From NCBI GenBank assembly GCA_032158295.1, contig CM063255.1, forward strand, positions 9,390,094-9,454,093: DNA of 64,000 nt, written 5' to 3'. The notes beneath the pieces are model-generated. The model saw nothing but the letters and a program-made list of their open reading frames with translations. It was not told the origin of the DNA and ran no database searches. The translations under genes and the position numbers were made by a program. Positions 21,391-32,610 of the stretch are shown here, piece after piece (positions within the stretch are counted from its first letter, which is position 1; every line of letters starts with the position of its first letter). This stretch comes from Pycnopodia helianthoides (lineage: Eukaryota; Echinodermata; Asteroidea; Forcipulatida; Asteriidae).

Positions 21391-22517
21391 TAATCTGTGT
21401 CGTCATTGTACACTCATCATAAATATGCGTTTTGATGTAAATGTCAACACTGGGGAGGAAATGAATCCATTCTAGAAAAGTTCAAAAGTAAGGTATACTT
21501 TGGTAATGAACCTGAAAGAAGAATTCTGTAAGATTTTTATCCGAAAGCTAATTGTTATAATGATGGTGATTGTAATAGGCATCCTGTGAAATTTTTGTCT
21601 GAAATGCCCCCGTTGATTGGAATTCAATAAAAACATTTGAATCTGAGAAACGTAAAAAAAAAAACCTTACCTTTATTAGCTGTCCAATTTTAAATCTTGT
21701 GATTTTTCACAGTATTTTCCTCAGTAGTTTCCTAAGAATAAGCTTCCATGTTAAGCGAGGTGACAGACAGCGGTACCAACCCAATCTCTGGCCACAGCAT
21801 TCGCAAACGGACACCAACCCTCAGAAATCAAAGGGGTTATTTCAGACGAAACAAATTTTGCAGGATGCCTACATGTACAAGTATTGCGTTCGCGCGAGAA
21901 CAATTTGAGCCACACAAAACAGAAATCCCACACAACCAGTTAACTTTGAGCACCACCCCCAATGGCACTTCCCCTCATTGAATGGACAACAATGCCCCAA
22001 ATTCCCAACAACATAATTGCCGTGACAATCCTTACACCTATATAGTAATAAGTGGTGATTGGCCCTGATAAAAAAACCAGAGAGTCCTGCAAACACACAG
22101 CAATGATGCATGACGACAGGACCCTTAGTGACATTGTTAACACTACGGGTGTAGGCACGATTAGAAAATGACAAATCACTCTTCCATCGAGATTGACAAC
22201 GTGGTGGGTAACGATTGGCGAGTGGCACAAAGATGTAAAAAAATCATAAATTTGTTGTGTACTAAAATAATCATGGTTCTCCCCCCAAAGATTTTCTAAA
22301 ACTGTAGGGTATTCTGGACCCAAATTTTAGAAATTTGGCCAAAGGGCACTGGATTTTAACGAGGTCCTCTACACATGCCCTATTTTATTAATATCTGTGT
22401 TTGGGGGTGCCAGTCAGAAGCCATTCAATCTGTAACTGCAGTATAGCCAGGGATCACAGGCAAGTTTACACAATGTATGATACAACCTGGGAAGTGTTAG
22501 GAGAGGGACAACCTTAA

Positions 22518-22889
22518 AGGTACACGTTGCCTTGAATCGGCAGAGTTGGTCTATAAAAAGCGTTTGTAAACCGTTTGTTATAAATTGCATATCGTTAGAA
22601 AGATGTTTTAAAAGTAGAATACAATGATCCACACAAATATGCCTCGAAATTGCGTGGTTTTCCTTTTACATGGTGAACTAACACAGTCGGCCATTTTATG
22701 GAGTTAAATTTTTGACTCCACAAAATGGCCGACCGTGTTAGTTCGCAAAGTTCAAGGAAAACCACGCAATTTCGAGGCATATTTGTGTGGATCATTGTAT
22801 TCTACTTTTAAAACATCTTTCTAACCATATGCATTTTATAACAAACAATTTTATAGACCAACTCGACCGATCCAAGGCAACGTGTACCT
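22518..22889. mobile_element. Foldback element (family F), copy 2
   Basis: The flanks are TTAA at 22514-22517 and 22890-22893. The termini are AGGTACACGTTGCCTTG and CAAGGCAACGTGTACCT. Almost the whole 372 bp is one hairpin: AATGATCCACACAAATATGC pairs with GCATATTTGTGTGGATCATT, AACACAGTCGGCCATTTT with AAATGGCCGACCGTGTT, around a centre near 22712. Confidence 0.9.
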
Positions 22890-22949
22890 TTAAGGGGTTC
22901 ACCCTGACAGGGTTTACCTGACGTTAATTTTATGAAAGTTTCAGGTTTG

Positions 22950-23185
22950 CTCAGTGGTTTCTTTCCCTGCCTTTCACCTCTGTGGACCCTGGTTCTTATC
23001 CCACCTCAGACCTCAGCCTTGCATGTAGATTGGGTTTTCAGTCCCTAATTGCATCTGATTGCATAGGTTTCCCCCATTTGGGGTTTTCCTCCAACATTTA
23101 AAACTGAACATTTTTTCTTAATTCCTATTTACCACCCTATTACTGGCACTTGCACTGTTGAATGTAGAAATAAATGAATAAATAA
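22950..23185 (+). repeat. SINE-like repeat (S4), diverged
   Basis: GATTGGGTTTTCAGTCCCTA, GGTTTCCCCCATTTGGGG, TTTTCCTCCAACATTTAAAA and a terminal AAATAAATGAATAAATAAAG match the body of S4 with substantial divergence. Confidence 0.6.
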
Positions 23186-24007
23186 AGTATTGCAAAGGTA
23201 TTTTTCAAACTATTTTTCTTATTGTTGACACATTTATGATGCGTTAATTTGGATTTTTTTTAGTAAATCTTCAATTTTCAATAAGCATATAATCCAGGTT
23301 TCTGTGGATTATTTTGTATTGCATCAAGAGGAAAGAGGAAGTCTTTCAGTGCCTACATATGGAACTTCAGTTATCACAGGCATGGCCTTGCATTCTTATA
23401 CTTAATCTCCCCCTTATTGAAAACAAAATAAAAGAAAAGACCAAACACTTAAGGCAAAGAAATGCTCCAAATCACTTCAGGACCCCCACTGTTCTGCGTC
23501 AATTAAATCACTTGAACACAAGTGTTTCTCCACTCAAGTGTAGAGAAAGGTCGCTGCACCTTTGTTACTGGACAGTCTACTGAATCAAAAGACCTTCCCT
23601 CTACAACAACAAACACAAACCCATTCATGGAGCAATTCCTTCTGTGGATAATATTCTGATCTGAATCTCTCTGGAGGAATCACCAACCCCCCCCCCCTCT
23701 CCAAATAAATTACACCTGTTGTTCACGCCCACAGATATTTCTACTTAGAAGGGATGGAATGATCAGAGGGACAGGTCATCGTTCCAGGATCGTCTTGCTG
23801 AAAAAACAGATGTGTCCCAAGGTCTTTGGTCTGTGATCCAACTCTATTATCCTGGCCACTGCTTTTTACTCTTTTTTCTATTTTAATGAATAAATTCGGG
23901 GCAGAGTGGATTTCTCCCAGACAGATGGACTTCTGTACAATCATTTTGCACCCAACAGAGTGCCCTGAACAACAGCATGGGGCAACAAAATCACAGACTG
24001 ACCATGG

Positions 24008-24387
24008 AGGTAGAAAAAAGGCAGAATATACCAGTATCCTCACTTTGTGTATCCCAACATATGCATAAAATAACAAAACCTGGGGCTCAATTGGTCATCG
24101 AAGTTGCAAGAAGATAATTGAAGAAAAACTACCATTGATTCAAAGAATTGTGTGCTTTCAGATGCCTAAAAAAGGCTTCAAGCCTGAAGTGTTTTTCAGA
24201 TTCAAATATTTCAGTGAGAAATTACCTCTTTCTCAAAAACTAAATCACTTCAGAGAGAGAGAGAGAGAGTTGCTTCTCACAATGTTTTAGACTATCAGCA
24301 GCTCTCGGGTGCTCCTTAAACCAAGTAAGTTTATTTTGTGGTAATGTGTTTCTTGAGTAATTACCAAAAGTATCCAATGCCTTTAAC
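24008..24387. mobile_element. TTAA-type small element (family D)
   Basis: It contains GTATCCCAACATATGCATAA, CAATTGGTCATCGAAGTTGC and GAATTGTGTGCTTTCAGATG, and ends ATTACCAAAAGTATCCAATG followed by CCTTTAA. A short GA repeat at 24253-24270 has expanded inside. Confidence 0.7.
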
Positions 24388-24806
24388 AATGTGATTGGCT
24401 GGGCAGTGGTAGCCTTGTTCTAGTGAAGCAAAAATTTTTGTGCTTAGGTACTTGTTTGTGCTTTAAAAGTGTGATTTGATTTCTGGTCCAAAAACTTCAA
24501 GTAAACATACACAGCGGGGTGGGGAGAAGGAAACCCCAAATATCTCATCAAAGTTATAGAAGTATTGCACAGTGTACCCAAAAGAAGGGTGAACAAAGAA
24601 AGTGTATATACACTGAATTCATCATGTACAAGACACAAATTTATAAAGGAAAAATATTGGGGGGGGGGGGCGGAAAAAGGGACATAAATTACGCAATCTC
24701 AACCTCATTATAATTATCCTAGAGCAAGGTATTATATATGTAGCTTCACGACTCTATACCATTCTACAAACGTGTAAGCAGCCTGGTTATTTAAACCAGT
24801 TCTTTC

Positions 24807-24986
24807 AATACACCGATCCAGTAGGCCACGCCCCGTGACAAATTGACCAATCACAATGCGGGATTTAAGGTCCGACACTATACCGCCATTTAGTCCGACA
24901 AAAACAACGTGCACGGCGGACGGGGGGGGGACACGCGAGGCGTTGGTTGTTGCTATGGTGGGCGTGGCCTACTGGATCGGTGTATT
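24807..24986. mobile_element. Element with 26-bp perfect inverted repeats
   Basis: Positions 24807-24832 and 24961-24986 are exact inverted complements (starting AATACACCGATCCAGTAGGC). The 128-bp interior includes GACAAATTGACCAATCACAA and a G run. There is no coding capacity. The target duplication is not clear. Confidence 0.75.
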
Positions 24987-25461
24987 GTTCTTTCTACCTG
25001 GCACCAGGTCACAAAACACCCAGGTTCTTGCAGGATATTACACAAAGCAAAAATGTGTCACATACTGTACCACTCAGTTGTATTATTTCAATCTGACGAT
25101 CTGACACACAAAAAGTCCAAGAGTTTACAAGGACTTGTCCCCTTGGTTCCCCCCCCCCAGCACCATTGAGTTAAAAACTAACTTGCACATGCTACATGCA
25201 TCAGCCAAGACCATGGTCTGCTGAGAAGCAGCTAAAGCAACCAGCCCCTCTGGCAATTACAGAGTTACAGTATGTAACACTAGAGGTATACAGTCATGTC
25301 TCTGAGAATGATTACCAGGGGCTGCCAGGGGTGAGCTCCCTAGGGTAGCAGGTGCATTGCTTTATGACTGATAGCTCCATTTGGATTCACACCAGGATCT
25401 TCTGGTCAGTGTTCATGAATTATTAGGGTTGTCTTGGGTAACAGTTTTTGTTTCTGTTTAA

Positions 25462-25821
25462 AGGCAAAGTATACCTTTGGTTTTTGGAACCGCTGGATTG
25501 TTTTAATCCTATATAAATGTAGATACATACAATAAAACCAACCTGTGAAAATTTCATTTCAAAAGGTGGAAGCATTTTTGAGATATCGCCAAAAATCTGG
25601 AGCGGTTATGTCCATGCATGAAGAATAATCCCTAATAGGAATACACAATCTGAGAAACGTTTCTGTCAGATAAAAACTGACATCTTTTTCCATATCCACA
25701 TTATTTTGAATTGAAATATTTATCAAAATGCTTTATGCTATCAAAAGTTGCTGTACTTCTAACCAAGTAAGTTTTTATTGCCATAAATTTTTAGAGCGAT
25801 TACCAAACGTATACCTTCCTT
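25462..25821. mobile_element. TTAA-flanked small element (family C), copy 2
   Basis: The flanks are TTAA at 25458-25461 and 25822-25825. The left end is AGGCAAAGTATACCTTTGG and the right end ACCAAACGTATACCTTCCT. The interior matches family C throughout. Confidence 0.85.
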
Positions 25822-25979
25822 TTAAAGAAGGAGTTTTACTTTCCAAGATCCACCTCTTCCTCAAAGAAGTTTGTTTTGTAACTCCTCCTTTTCCATTAAT
25901 TCTTTGAGCACTACTCCCTACAAAGAACCCTGAATAAGTTCATTGTATAAATCACAGTGCCTTGCATTCATTCATTTAA

Positions 25980-26308
25980 AGGTAGTGGAGAATTCTGGTA
26001 ATTACTCAGAAATACTTACTCGGTTAGGAGCACCTGAATGCTGCTGTTAGTATAAAACATTGTGAGAAACGACTCCCTCTGAAGTAATGTAGTTTTTGAG
26101 AAAGAGGTCAATTTGAATCCGAGAAAGGCTTCAGGCATGTTTCTCAGGCAGTTGAAAGCACATGGATTCTATGCAACAAGGGTGGCTTTGACTTTTATTA
26201 GTTTCTTGCAACTTCGATGACCAGTTTGGCCAAATTTTCACAGGTTTGTTATTTCATGTATATGTTGGAATACTAGTCTTTGACAATTACCCAAAGTATA
26301 CCCTGCCT
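25980..26308. mobile_element. TTAA-flanked small element (family D)
   Basis: The flanks are TTAA at 25976-25979 and 26309-26312. Family words GAAACGACTCCCTCTGAAGT, GTTTTTGAGAAAGAGG and CTTGCAACTTCGATGACCAG are present. Confidence 0.85.
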
Positions 26309-26481
26309 TTAATGTAGGAAGTCAGCATCTGTGCAAGTCATCAATCCTCATCTCTATGTTAAATACATTAGTTTCTTGCTACTTCTTTTTTTCCAAAGGC
26401 TACAGGAATGGAAGGAACGAGTTAAAGTTTAAAAATGCAATGTTTTTTTAGATAGGGGGCTACTAATGGGGAACTATTGGG

Positions 26482-26595
26482 ACACTAGATGGCAGAGACT
26501 TACCAGGTAAATCTATTGTTCTCTGCAATGTGCGCATGCTTTAACTACGTAAACAATACAAAAGTTTACCTGGTATGTCTGCTGCCATCTAGTGT
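26482..26595. mobile_element. Short element with about 30-bp inverted repeats
   Basis: 26482-26511 and 26564-26595 are inverted complements apart from a small gap (ACACTAGATGGCAG, ACCAGGTAAA). The interior is about 52 bp. It is a miniature inverted-repeat element of unknown family. Confidence 0.7.
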
Positions 26596-26699
26596 TCAAA
26601 AGTATCCTATTCCATAAGCCCTAGTTGCACACTTCAGGGCCAATTCTCAGAAAATCAAACTCCAGGAAATATTGCCCCCACCTTGCACCACCCTTCCCC

Positions 26700-27046
26700 T
26701 TGCAGGGCTCGAAATTTACACTGGACTGCAGGCCCGACATGCTTGAGGCCAGCAATTTCGTCTTGGAGCATAGTGTTAGCCAGAGGGATGTCTTTTTGGG
26801 GTGGGGGGAAGGGACAAGCAAGTGCAAGCAAAGACATAATGTAGGGGATTACTTAATGTATGAAACCATTCATTAGTGCATTTTTTTTAGAATGGCCTTA
26901 TGGGGGGAGGGGCAAGAGTTTGAGCAAGGGGGGGGCAAACTTTTAGCCAGGCATGCGTCCGGGCGTCTTTTGGACGTCCTATTTTATTTTTGGACACCCG
27001 AAAAACTGTCGGACGCCCTTGAAGACGCCCTGTATTTTGTACATAA
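26700..27046 (+). repeat. Family G fragment followed by GGACACCC-type repeat
   Basis: CAGGGCTCGAAATTTACACT to GAGGCCAGCAATTTCG is a family G left end. Then GTGTTAGCCAGAGGGATGTC and TTTGGACACCCG match the repeat that is complete at about 50250-50430. A sequence of the same type with its right end (TTTGGACACCCTATTTTC, AAATCCTGGCTAAAAGC) lies at 31430-31510. Confidence 0.65.
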
Positions 27047-27539
27047 TGTAAGCCAAGATTATGGTTTATTGTTCCACATGGGGTCCCTATAGTTAGTAAC
27101 AGCCCTCCCCCTTAACCCTTCCCCCATAAATCTCATCATACTGTCTCATCCTTAATTAACCTCACATTCTACTCCCACGGTTCCTTCCCTTGCCCCCCCC
27201 CCCCAAACCATGTGCAGTGACCAAAGTGACCACCCAGTCTGTCCCCACTATAAATGTCCTTAGTTTCATCTTTAGCATTATTCTTCTCTGTTCTGCTCTT
27301 ATCGACAGACCCTCCTGGTTAGCCCAGTGCAACATCTTGCACTGTGGCCCGATCCAGTATTCTTCTATTCTACTCTTTCTTCTTTAAACACCCACATCTA
27401 ATATCTTTGTCATAGCTAGAGTTGTAATAAACCGATTCTTCTGAAAGCCCAAAGATAAGGATTCATTTATGTGTGTTGTTTATATATATCTTCGGCCAGC
27501 TATACTCATCTATTAGTGACACCTATTTTACGTGTTACA
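27047..27539 (+). repeat. 5' long terminal repeat
   Basis: This 493-bp direct repeat of 29832-30324 begins TGTAAGCC and ends GTGTTACA (TG...CA). A candidate polyadenylation signal AATAAA lies at about 27427. About ten differences separate the two LTRs by eye, so identity is near 98%. Confidence 0.93.
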
Positions 27540-29831
27540 TTGGTAGCAGCGATTTTAACCTGCCAAAGTCATCGAACTGCCGCTTCTTATGCCTCCGGTG
27601 AATTTTTCCTGCCGTCCACCAAATGTTGTGATTTTCTACCGACTGTGTTCGTCCACGCACTGTCTTCTCCTTAACTCGTGGATACCCCTTTCTGACCTTG
27701 CTGTTCTACGGATTGGATCTCCTTGTCCTATAGCTGAACAATATCACCAGCCTTTATCGTCCTGGCCCCGGCCCCTTGAATCGAGTGCTGTTGTGTTGCT
27801 TCACCCTGCAGTCACCGTTCCTGCCCGGGATATTACCATCTATGCTTCTAGTTCTACATTTCAAGTTCTCCTGTTTTTCTTTGAACATTTTGCTGCTTCT
27901 CCATAGCTGCATTTCCTGTTTTCGCTCGTGACACCGGATCGGACTGCCTTCGCTTATTTCCACGTTCAGGAGTATTTCAACTTTTATCTGAACATTTCTT
28001 CAGTTGACCCTCATCTATCCTCCCAACTGACTGTGTTTCTTATCCTGATCTTCATCTTCAGTATCCTGTCTTCCCTCCTCCTCTGCCACTGACTCCAGCC
28101 TCTACGCTTCATAGCCTGCAGTTTCTTCGGACTTATCCATGTTGTGTTTATTGTGTGCGATCTCTACCGTTCTTCAAGTTCGTCGTCATCTCTACGAGTT
28201 CTGTTTCCTGTTAACTTTCCTGTTGACGGAGTCTCTTCACGTCTTCACTCATCGTTTCTAACAGTTTTTCCAGTTAATTCCATTGTTGACTTTCGCTACC
28301 CCAGCATCATCCGTTCTTCATTTTGTGGAACCTGTTCCTGCGGATTGCCACCTTTGTTTTTATTCTTTGAATCGCCGATGTCTGTTTCTGCTTCAGACTG
28401 TTGCTGAGTGATATTTCTCTGTGTTCCGTCATTTGTTTTCCTGTCTTCAAACGTTTTCCTGGAAATTCCTGTGCTACAGTACATGAGTACATCATCTTTT
28501 TTCTGGCAGACCAGCTCCTCTGCGCTCCTCCGCTGCAGCCAAAGTTGACACCCTCTTCCAGCTCTTCAGACTGTACCTGAACTGTTTCTTCTTTACTCTG
28601 AACGTTACATGAACAGTTTATTTTGCAGTTCCAACTGCTGTATATTTTTCTAACGGTCTGACCTTGTGACATCGCCACCCAGTTCACGCAAGTTTTCATT
28701 TTGTTACTTTTCATATTGGTTGGATTTATTTGTAATCTAATATCACGATTGTATTGCTTAATTTTGCTTAAGTTTGTTTTTGTTTTTTTCTCATCAATCG
28801 GCTACTATAGTGTCGCTGAATTTCGAATTTCTTTGTTTTCTTTATTATGCTAAATTGTTCTTTTTGAATACTACATTTTGACCTCCATTATCTTGTATGC
28901 CGTGGATTTAATACTATTATAATTATTAGGTCCGCCAGTATTATTACTTCTTCATTTGCTGCCCGTAGGCCTAATAATGTTTTCATTTGTTTTCCCTAAG
29001 TGCATGTTTTGTTTTACTTTTTCTTCATGCCTGCCAAGCGCATACCTGCCCTCATTTTGATTTGCTGTATACCGCTGTCATTTCTTTACACTTTTGTTTA
29101 GTGGTCTCTTTGTCAACATCGCAAATTCTTTGCTTAAATTCACTATAGAGGTCAACTTTAACTTTGTTAAGATTTTGTTGTTGTTGGTGTTTTACGTAAG
29201 TTCTATTTTTAGCCATGTCTCCCCCACTTAATAGCAAGTTATGTCACTCTGAGCTCAGGGCTAAGCTACCGCGTATAGCGATGCCCAACACAATTATTTT
29301 TCAGTGGCCCCCCACTAAAAACAAAACAAAATGCAGCCCACTACTCTCAAATAGTAGCTGCGGTCTTCACGCCACTCAATCACCACTTGTGTCTTTGTTT
29401 TGTATATCTCTAGTATAGGTTCCTCATTTATCCAATGTCGGCCTATGTCATGGAAGTATCAATTTTTGTAGCTATTTTACAAACTCCTTTTAACTAAAGT
29501 TTCAATCATTCATTTGTTTTTATAGGGCCTACCGTTTTTAGTTTCCTACATTTTCAATAGTTTTCCTTAGTATTTCATGTCAAAGTTTCGATTTTTTGTT
29601 TAAACATATAATCATTCAATTTCTTTGATATTTCATCAATTCATATTACCTATTTTTCTTTTGTTTATATACTTCATTTTTGTGATTTTTGTTTTAGTTC
29701 AGTATAGTTTAAGTCTCCATCCTCTTTAGGCAATGGACTTATTTTCTTTGATGTCATTTAATTGGGTTATTATTATTATTATTTTTTTAATCTTGAAAAT
29801 GGGGACATTTTCTCTCCCATGATAGAAAGAA
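27540..29831 (+). other. Non-coding interior of the LTR retrotransposon
   Basis: The plus strand is rich in T and C, with frequent TTCTTC and CCTGTT words and few long open frames. The apparent frames at 27589-27906 and 28144-28407 lack any retroviral-type motif, such as a CCHC knuckle or YxDD. The last third is strongly T-rich. Confidence 0.75.
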
Positions 29832-30324
29832 TGTAAGCCAAGATTATGGTTTATTGTTCCACATGGGGTCCCTATAGTTAGTAACAGCCCTTCCCCCTTA
29901 ACCCTTCCCCCATAAATCTCATCATACTGTCTCATCCTTAATTAACCTCACACTCCACTCCCACGTTCCTTCCCTTGCCCCCCCCCCCAAACCATGTGCA
30001 GTGACCAAAGTGACCACCCAGTCTGTCCCCACTATAAAATGGCCTTAGTTTCATCTTTAGCATTATTCTTCTCTGTTCTGCTCTTATCCACAGACCCTCC
30101 TGGTTAGCCCAGTGCAACATCTTGCACTGTGGCCCGATCCAGTATTCTTCATTTCTACTCTTTCTTCTTTAAACACCCACATCTAATATCTTTGTCATAG
30201 CCAGAGTTGTAATAAACCGATTCTTCTGAAAGCCCAAAGATAAGGATTCATTTATGTGTGTTGTTTATATATATCTTCGGCCAGCTATACTCATCTATTA
30301 GTGACACCTATTTTACGTGTTACA
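29832..30324 (+). repeat. 3' long terminal repeat
   Basis: It has the same length and ends as 27047-27539. The differences are small: a C-run shortened from 14 to 10, and substitutions around CACTCCACTCCCACG, ATAAAATGGCC and CATAGCCAG. Confidence 0.93.
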
Positions 30325-30329
30325 ATAAT

Positions 30330-31420
30330 AAAAAAAATTTACATCCGAATACCTGAAAATGTAAGCAAAACGAACGCAAATCCAAACTATTACTACCTGC
30401 CAGCTGCAGTGAAGGTACTTTTATGCAAGATACAACCATTTTATCTTAAATATACTGATCGCCCATTTATTGTTTACCTTGGAAGGCTTGAACCGCAAAG
30501 GCTTTGAAACGCAACGCCACGCAGTAGAAAAGTTTACAAAATACATGTACATGTACATAGTCGACATAAAAAGCCTTGTGTATGATGATGTACATGTACA
30601 TGTACATGTCGTGTACCTCAGGGTTGTGTGATAGATAGTCAGCTAGCTCGAGACACACGTGTTGTAGACTTGATTTCAAGTCTGAGATTGCGGTAATATT
30701 TATCTGCATCAGCCACACAAAATCCCCCCACACGCTCTAACTCGATCGTAGGTTAAAGACGGAGTTTAATCCACAAGAGAGGGCGCTATTTCAGGCAATA
30801 ATGTATTGGCTATCAGCAGCACTAGACAATTATATGTATGTGGCTATCAGGTAGACTAAAAACCACGAGCACAGACTTGGAACCAAGTCTAGGCACGTCA
30901 TTTCCGCTCTTTTCTGGCTGCCGCAACCTTTCAGTGCATATTAATGTATGCACAACATCGCACATGCGCAGTATATGAGTCAAAACGTGCCTGTCTGCTT
31001 GTTGTATGTGTGAACCTCCCACCATGAGTATGGGTAATGCAAGTTTAATAAAGAACTAGCGATACTGCTCGTTAATATCAGAAGGTACATGTACTCTTTA
31101 CATGACCACTGTCGAACTGTCCCTCGTAGTATTACACTGTACATGTATATTGCCTATGCATGTAATGTAATGTACACTGAAATGTTATCTATCGTTCCGC
31201 TCGTTTAAAATTCGCGGGCCACGTGTTGAATACGACCGGGGTAATCAATATATGAACAAATCGTGACCTTGCCCAAACTTTAAAAATAATAATAACACAG
31301 CGAGAAATACTACGATTCTTAGGGCTGTACGGTGCTGATTTCACTTTTTTAACCCTTTAGCCGGCCCAGACTCAAAGCACAGTAAATGCAAAAATAGTTC
31401 TATGGTACATGCTTGCTGAA
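30330..31420. other. Intergenic stretch with GTACAT palindromes and a dispersed repeat
   Basis: Runs of ACATGTACATGTACAT occur at about 30541-30560 and 30588-30610. The segment 30740-30905 is an inverted copy of about 1110-1260. No coding exon was recognised. Confidence 0.6.
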
Positions 31421-32339
31421 AATTTATCCTAAAAATTTGGACGCCCTGTTTTTCAATCCAGTCAAATTTGGACACCCTATTTTCAAATCCTGGCTAAAAG
31501 CTTGGGGGGGGGAGGGTTTTGAGCAAGGGAGGGCCTACTCCCCCCTCACTTTGTTTATTTGTTTGTTTGTCTTTTTGCCTGAGAAAAATTAGCACTCAGC
31601 TAGAACCCAGGGGTGTACCTTGATTATCCCCTACTCCCCAGCTGGGATAGGTACTGAGGGTACTACTGGCAATTCAAGTGTGGAGGCTGAGGTCAACCAA
31701 CTATTCCTGGACAATGTGTGTAGTGAGAAGGGAGCTATGGATGGAATGGTGAATACTGAGAAGACTGTGCAAGTCTTGTGCGTATTCAAACTTCCCGGAC
31801 CAAGTTGGTCCCAACCCTAATGTTTTTTTTTGATTCTATTCTGTTTCTTCAAACACTTTGATTTTAACATAGTTTATGGCTACAAAAGTTTTATTATCTT
31901 ATTGGGAAAGTAAAACTTAGTGATGAAATATATGAAGGTAAAATAAATTTAACAAATCAATGAAGAAAACCAGAGCATAAGACCTGACCTCCATTTCCGA
32001 TTACTTGTAAACAATTGAATAAGAATTTTGCCCAACTGCGGATCACTGGTATCACTCCAAACACAGCCAGTCTTTCTAGTGCTGCTGCTTTGAGTTTATA
32101 ACAGTATCACAAGCCGACTCTCTGCCCAACTGCTCTCTGCCCAACTGACTCTCTGCCCAACTGACTCTCTACCAATGACGTTCATATCATTATCAAATTC
32201 AAACCTACATAATGTTTGCACTTGGCACTATGGGGTTTCTAAACCAATTCATTCATTTGAAACATCTTTAAAAAATGCATGGTTTAAATCGCCTGGCAAC
32301 AAGTATCCTCCTCCCAAGTTTGAATTTTATCTCAATGTT

Positions 32340-32610
32340 ATCTCCTGACGATGACTATTTAGAGCAAGCTAGTCGAAACCTTGAGACCAAAAGAACTCAC
32401 TCCGCGGCAGTGAAGTTAATAACGAGAAATCCGCGAAAGTAACAGTCCTATCTTCCGCCCAGGTAGTAGCTGTAAGCAGGACAGTTCTTTTCAGAACTGA
32501 GAAGTCTCCCAAATTCCGAAAATCTACTCCTTGGTAGTAGAATAGATAGCAAGATAAGTTCTTTAAAGAACAAAAATCTACATGCAGCAAAGTAGTATAC
32601 ACATGGTGTT
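32340..32610. repeat. Dispersed repeat P (hairpin words, ACCATGTG end), longest copy
   Basis: Blocks include AGTTCTTTTCAGAACTGAGA, GTTCTTTAAAGAAC, AGCAAAGTAGTATACACATG and GTGTTACCTCAAACC. Related copies lie at 37266-37500, 39350-39490, 42665-42945, 47320-47350 and 50745-50930 in both orientations. The left end has CTGACGA, then a GACTA/TAGTC stem, then GAAACC. The class of element is not clear. Confidence 0.65.

Larger units (their letters stand above)
27047..30324 (+). mobile_element. Non-autonomous LTR retrotransposon
   Basis: Two equal 493-bp LTRs flank a 2292-bp interior. ATAA occurs immediately before the left LTR (27043-27046) and after the right LTR (30325-30328), a 4-bp target duplication. 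Immediately after the left LTR comes TTGGTAGCAGCGATTTTAAC, in the position of a primer-binding site. Upstream of the right LTR lies a weak purine stretch (GATAGAAAGAA). The interior shows no Gag, protease, reverse transcriptase, RNase H or integrase on either strand; the longest open frames are about 100-135 codons without recognisable motifs. It would depend on an autonomous partner for movement. Confidence 0.9.

Noticed and set aside
21206..21406. Proline/serine-rich minus-strand protein
   Set aside because: It is the translation of a low-complexity purine tract.
28307..28714. Minus-strand frame of 135 codons in the LTR element interior
   Set aside because: Lysine/glutamine-rich composition reflects the T/C-rich complementary strand. 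There is no retroviral-type motif, and it is antisense to the element.
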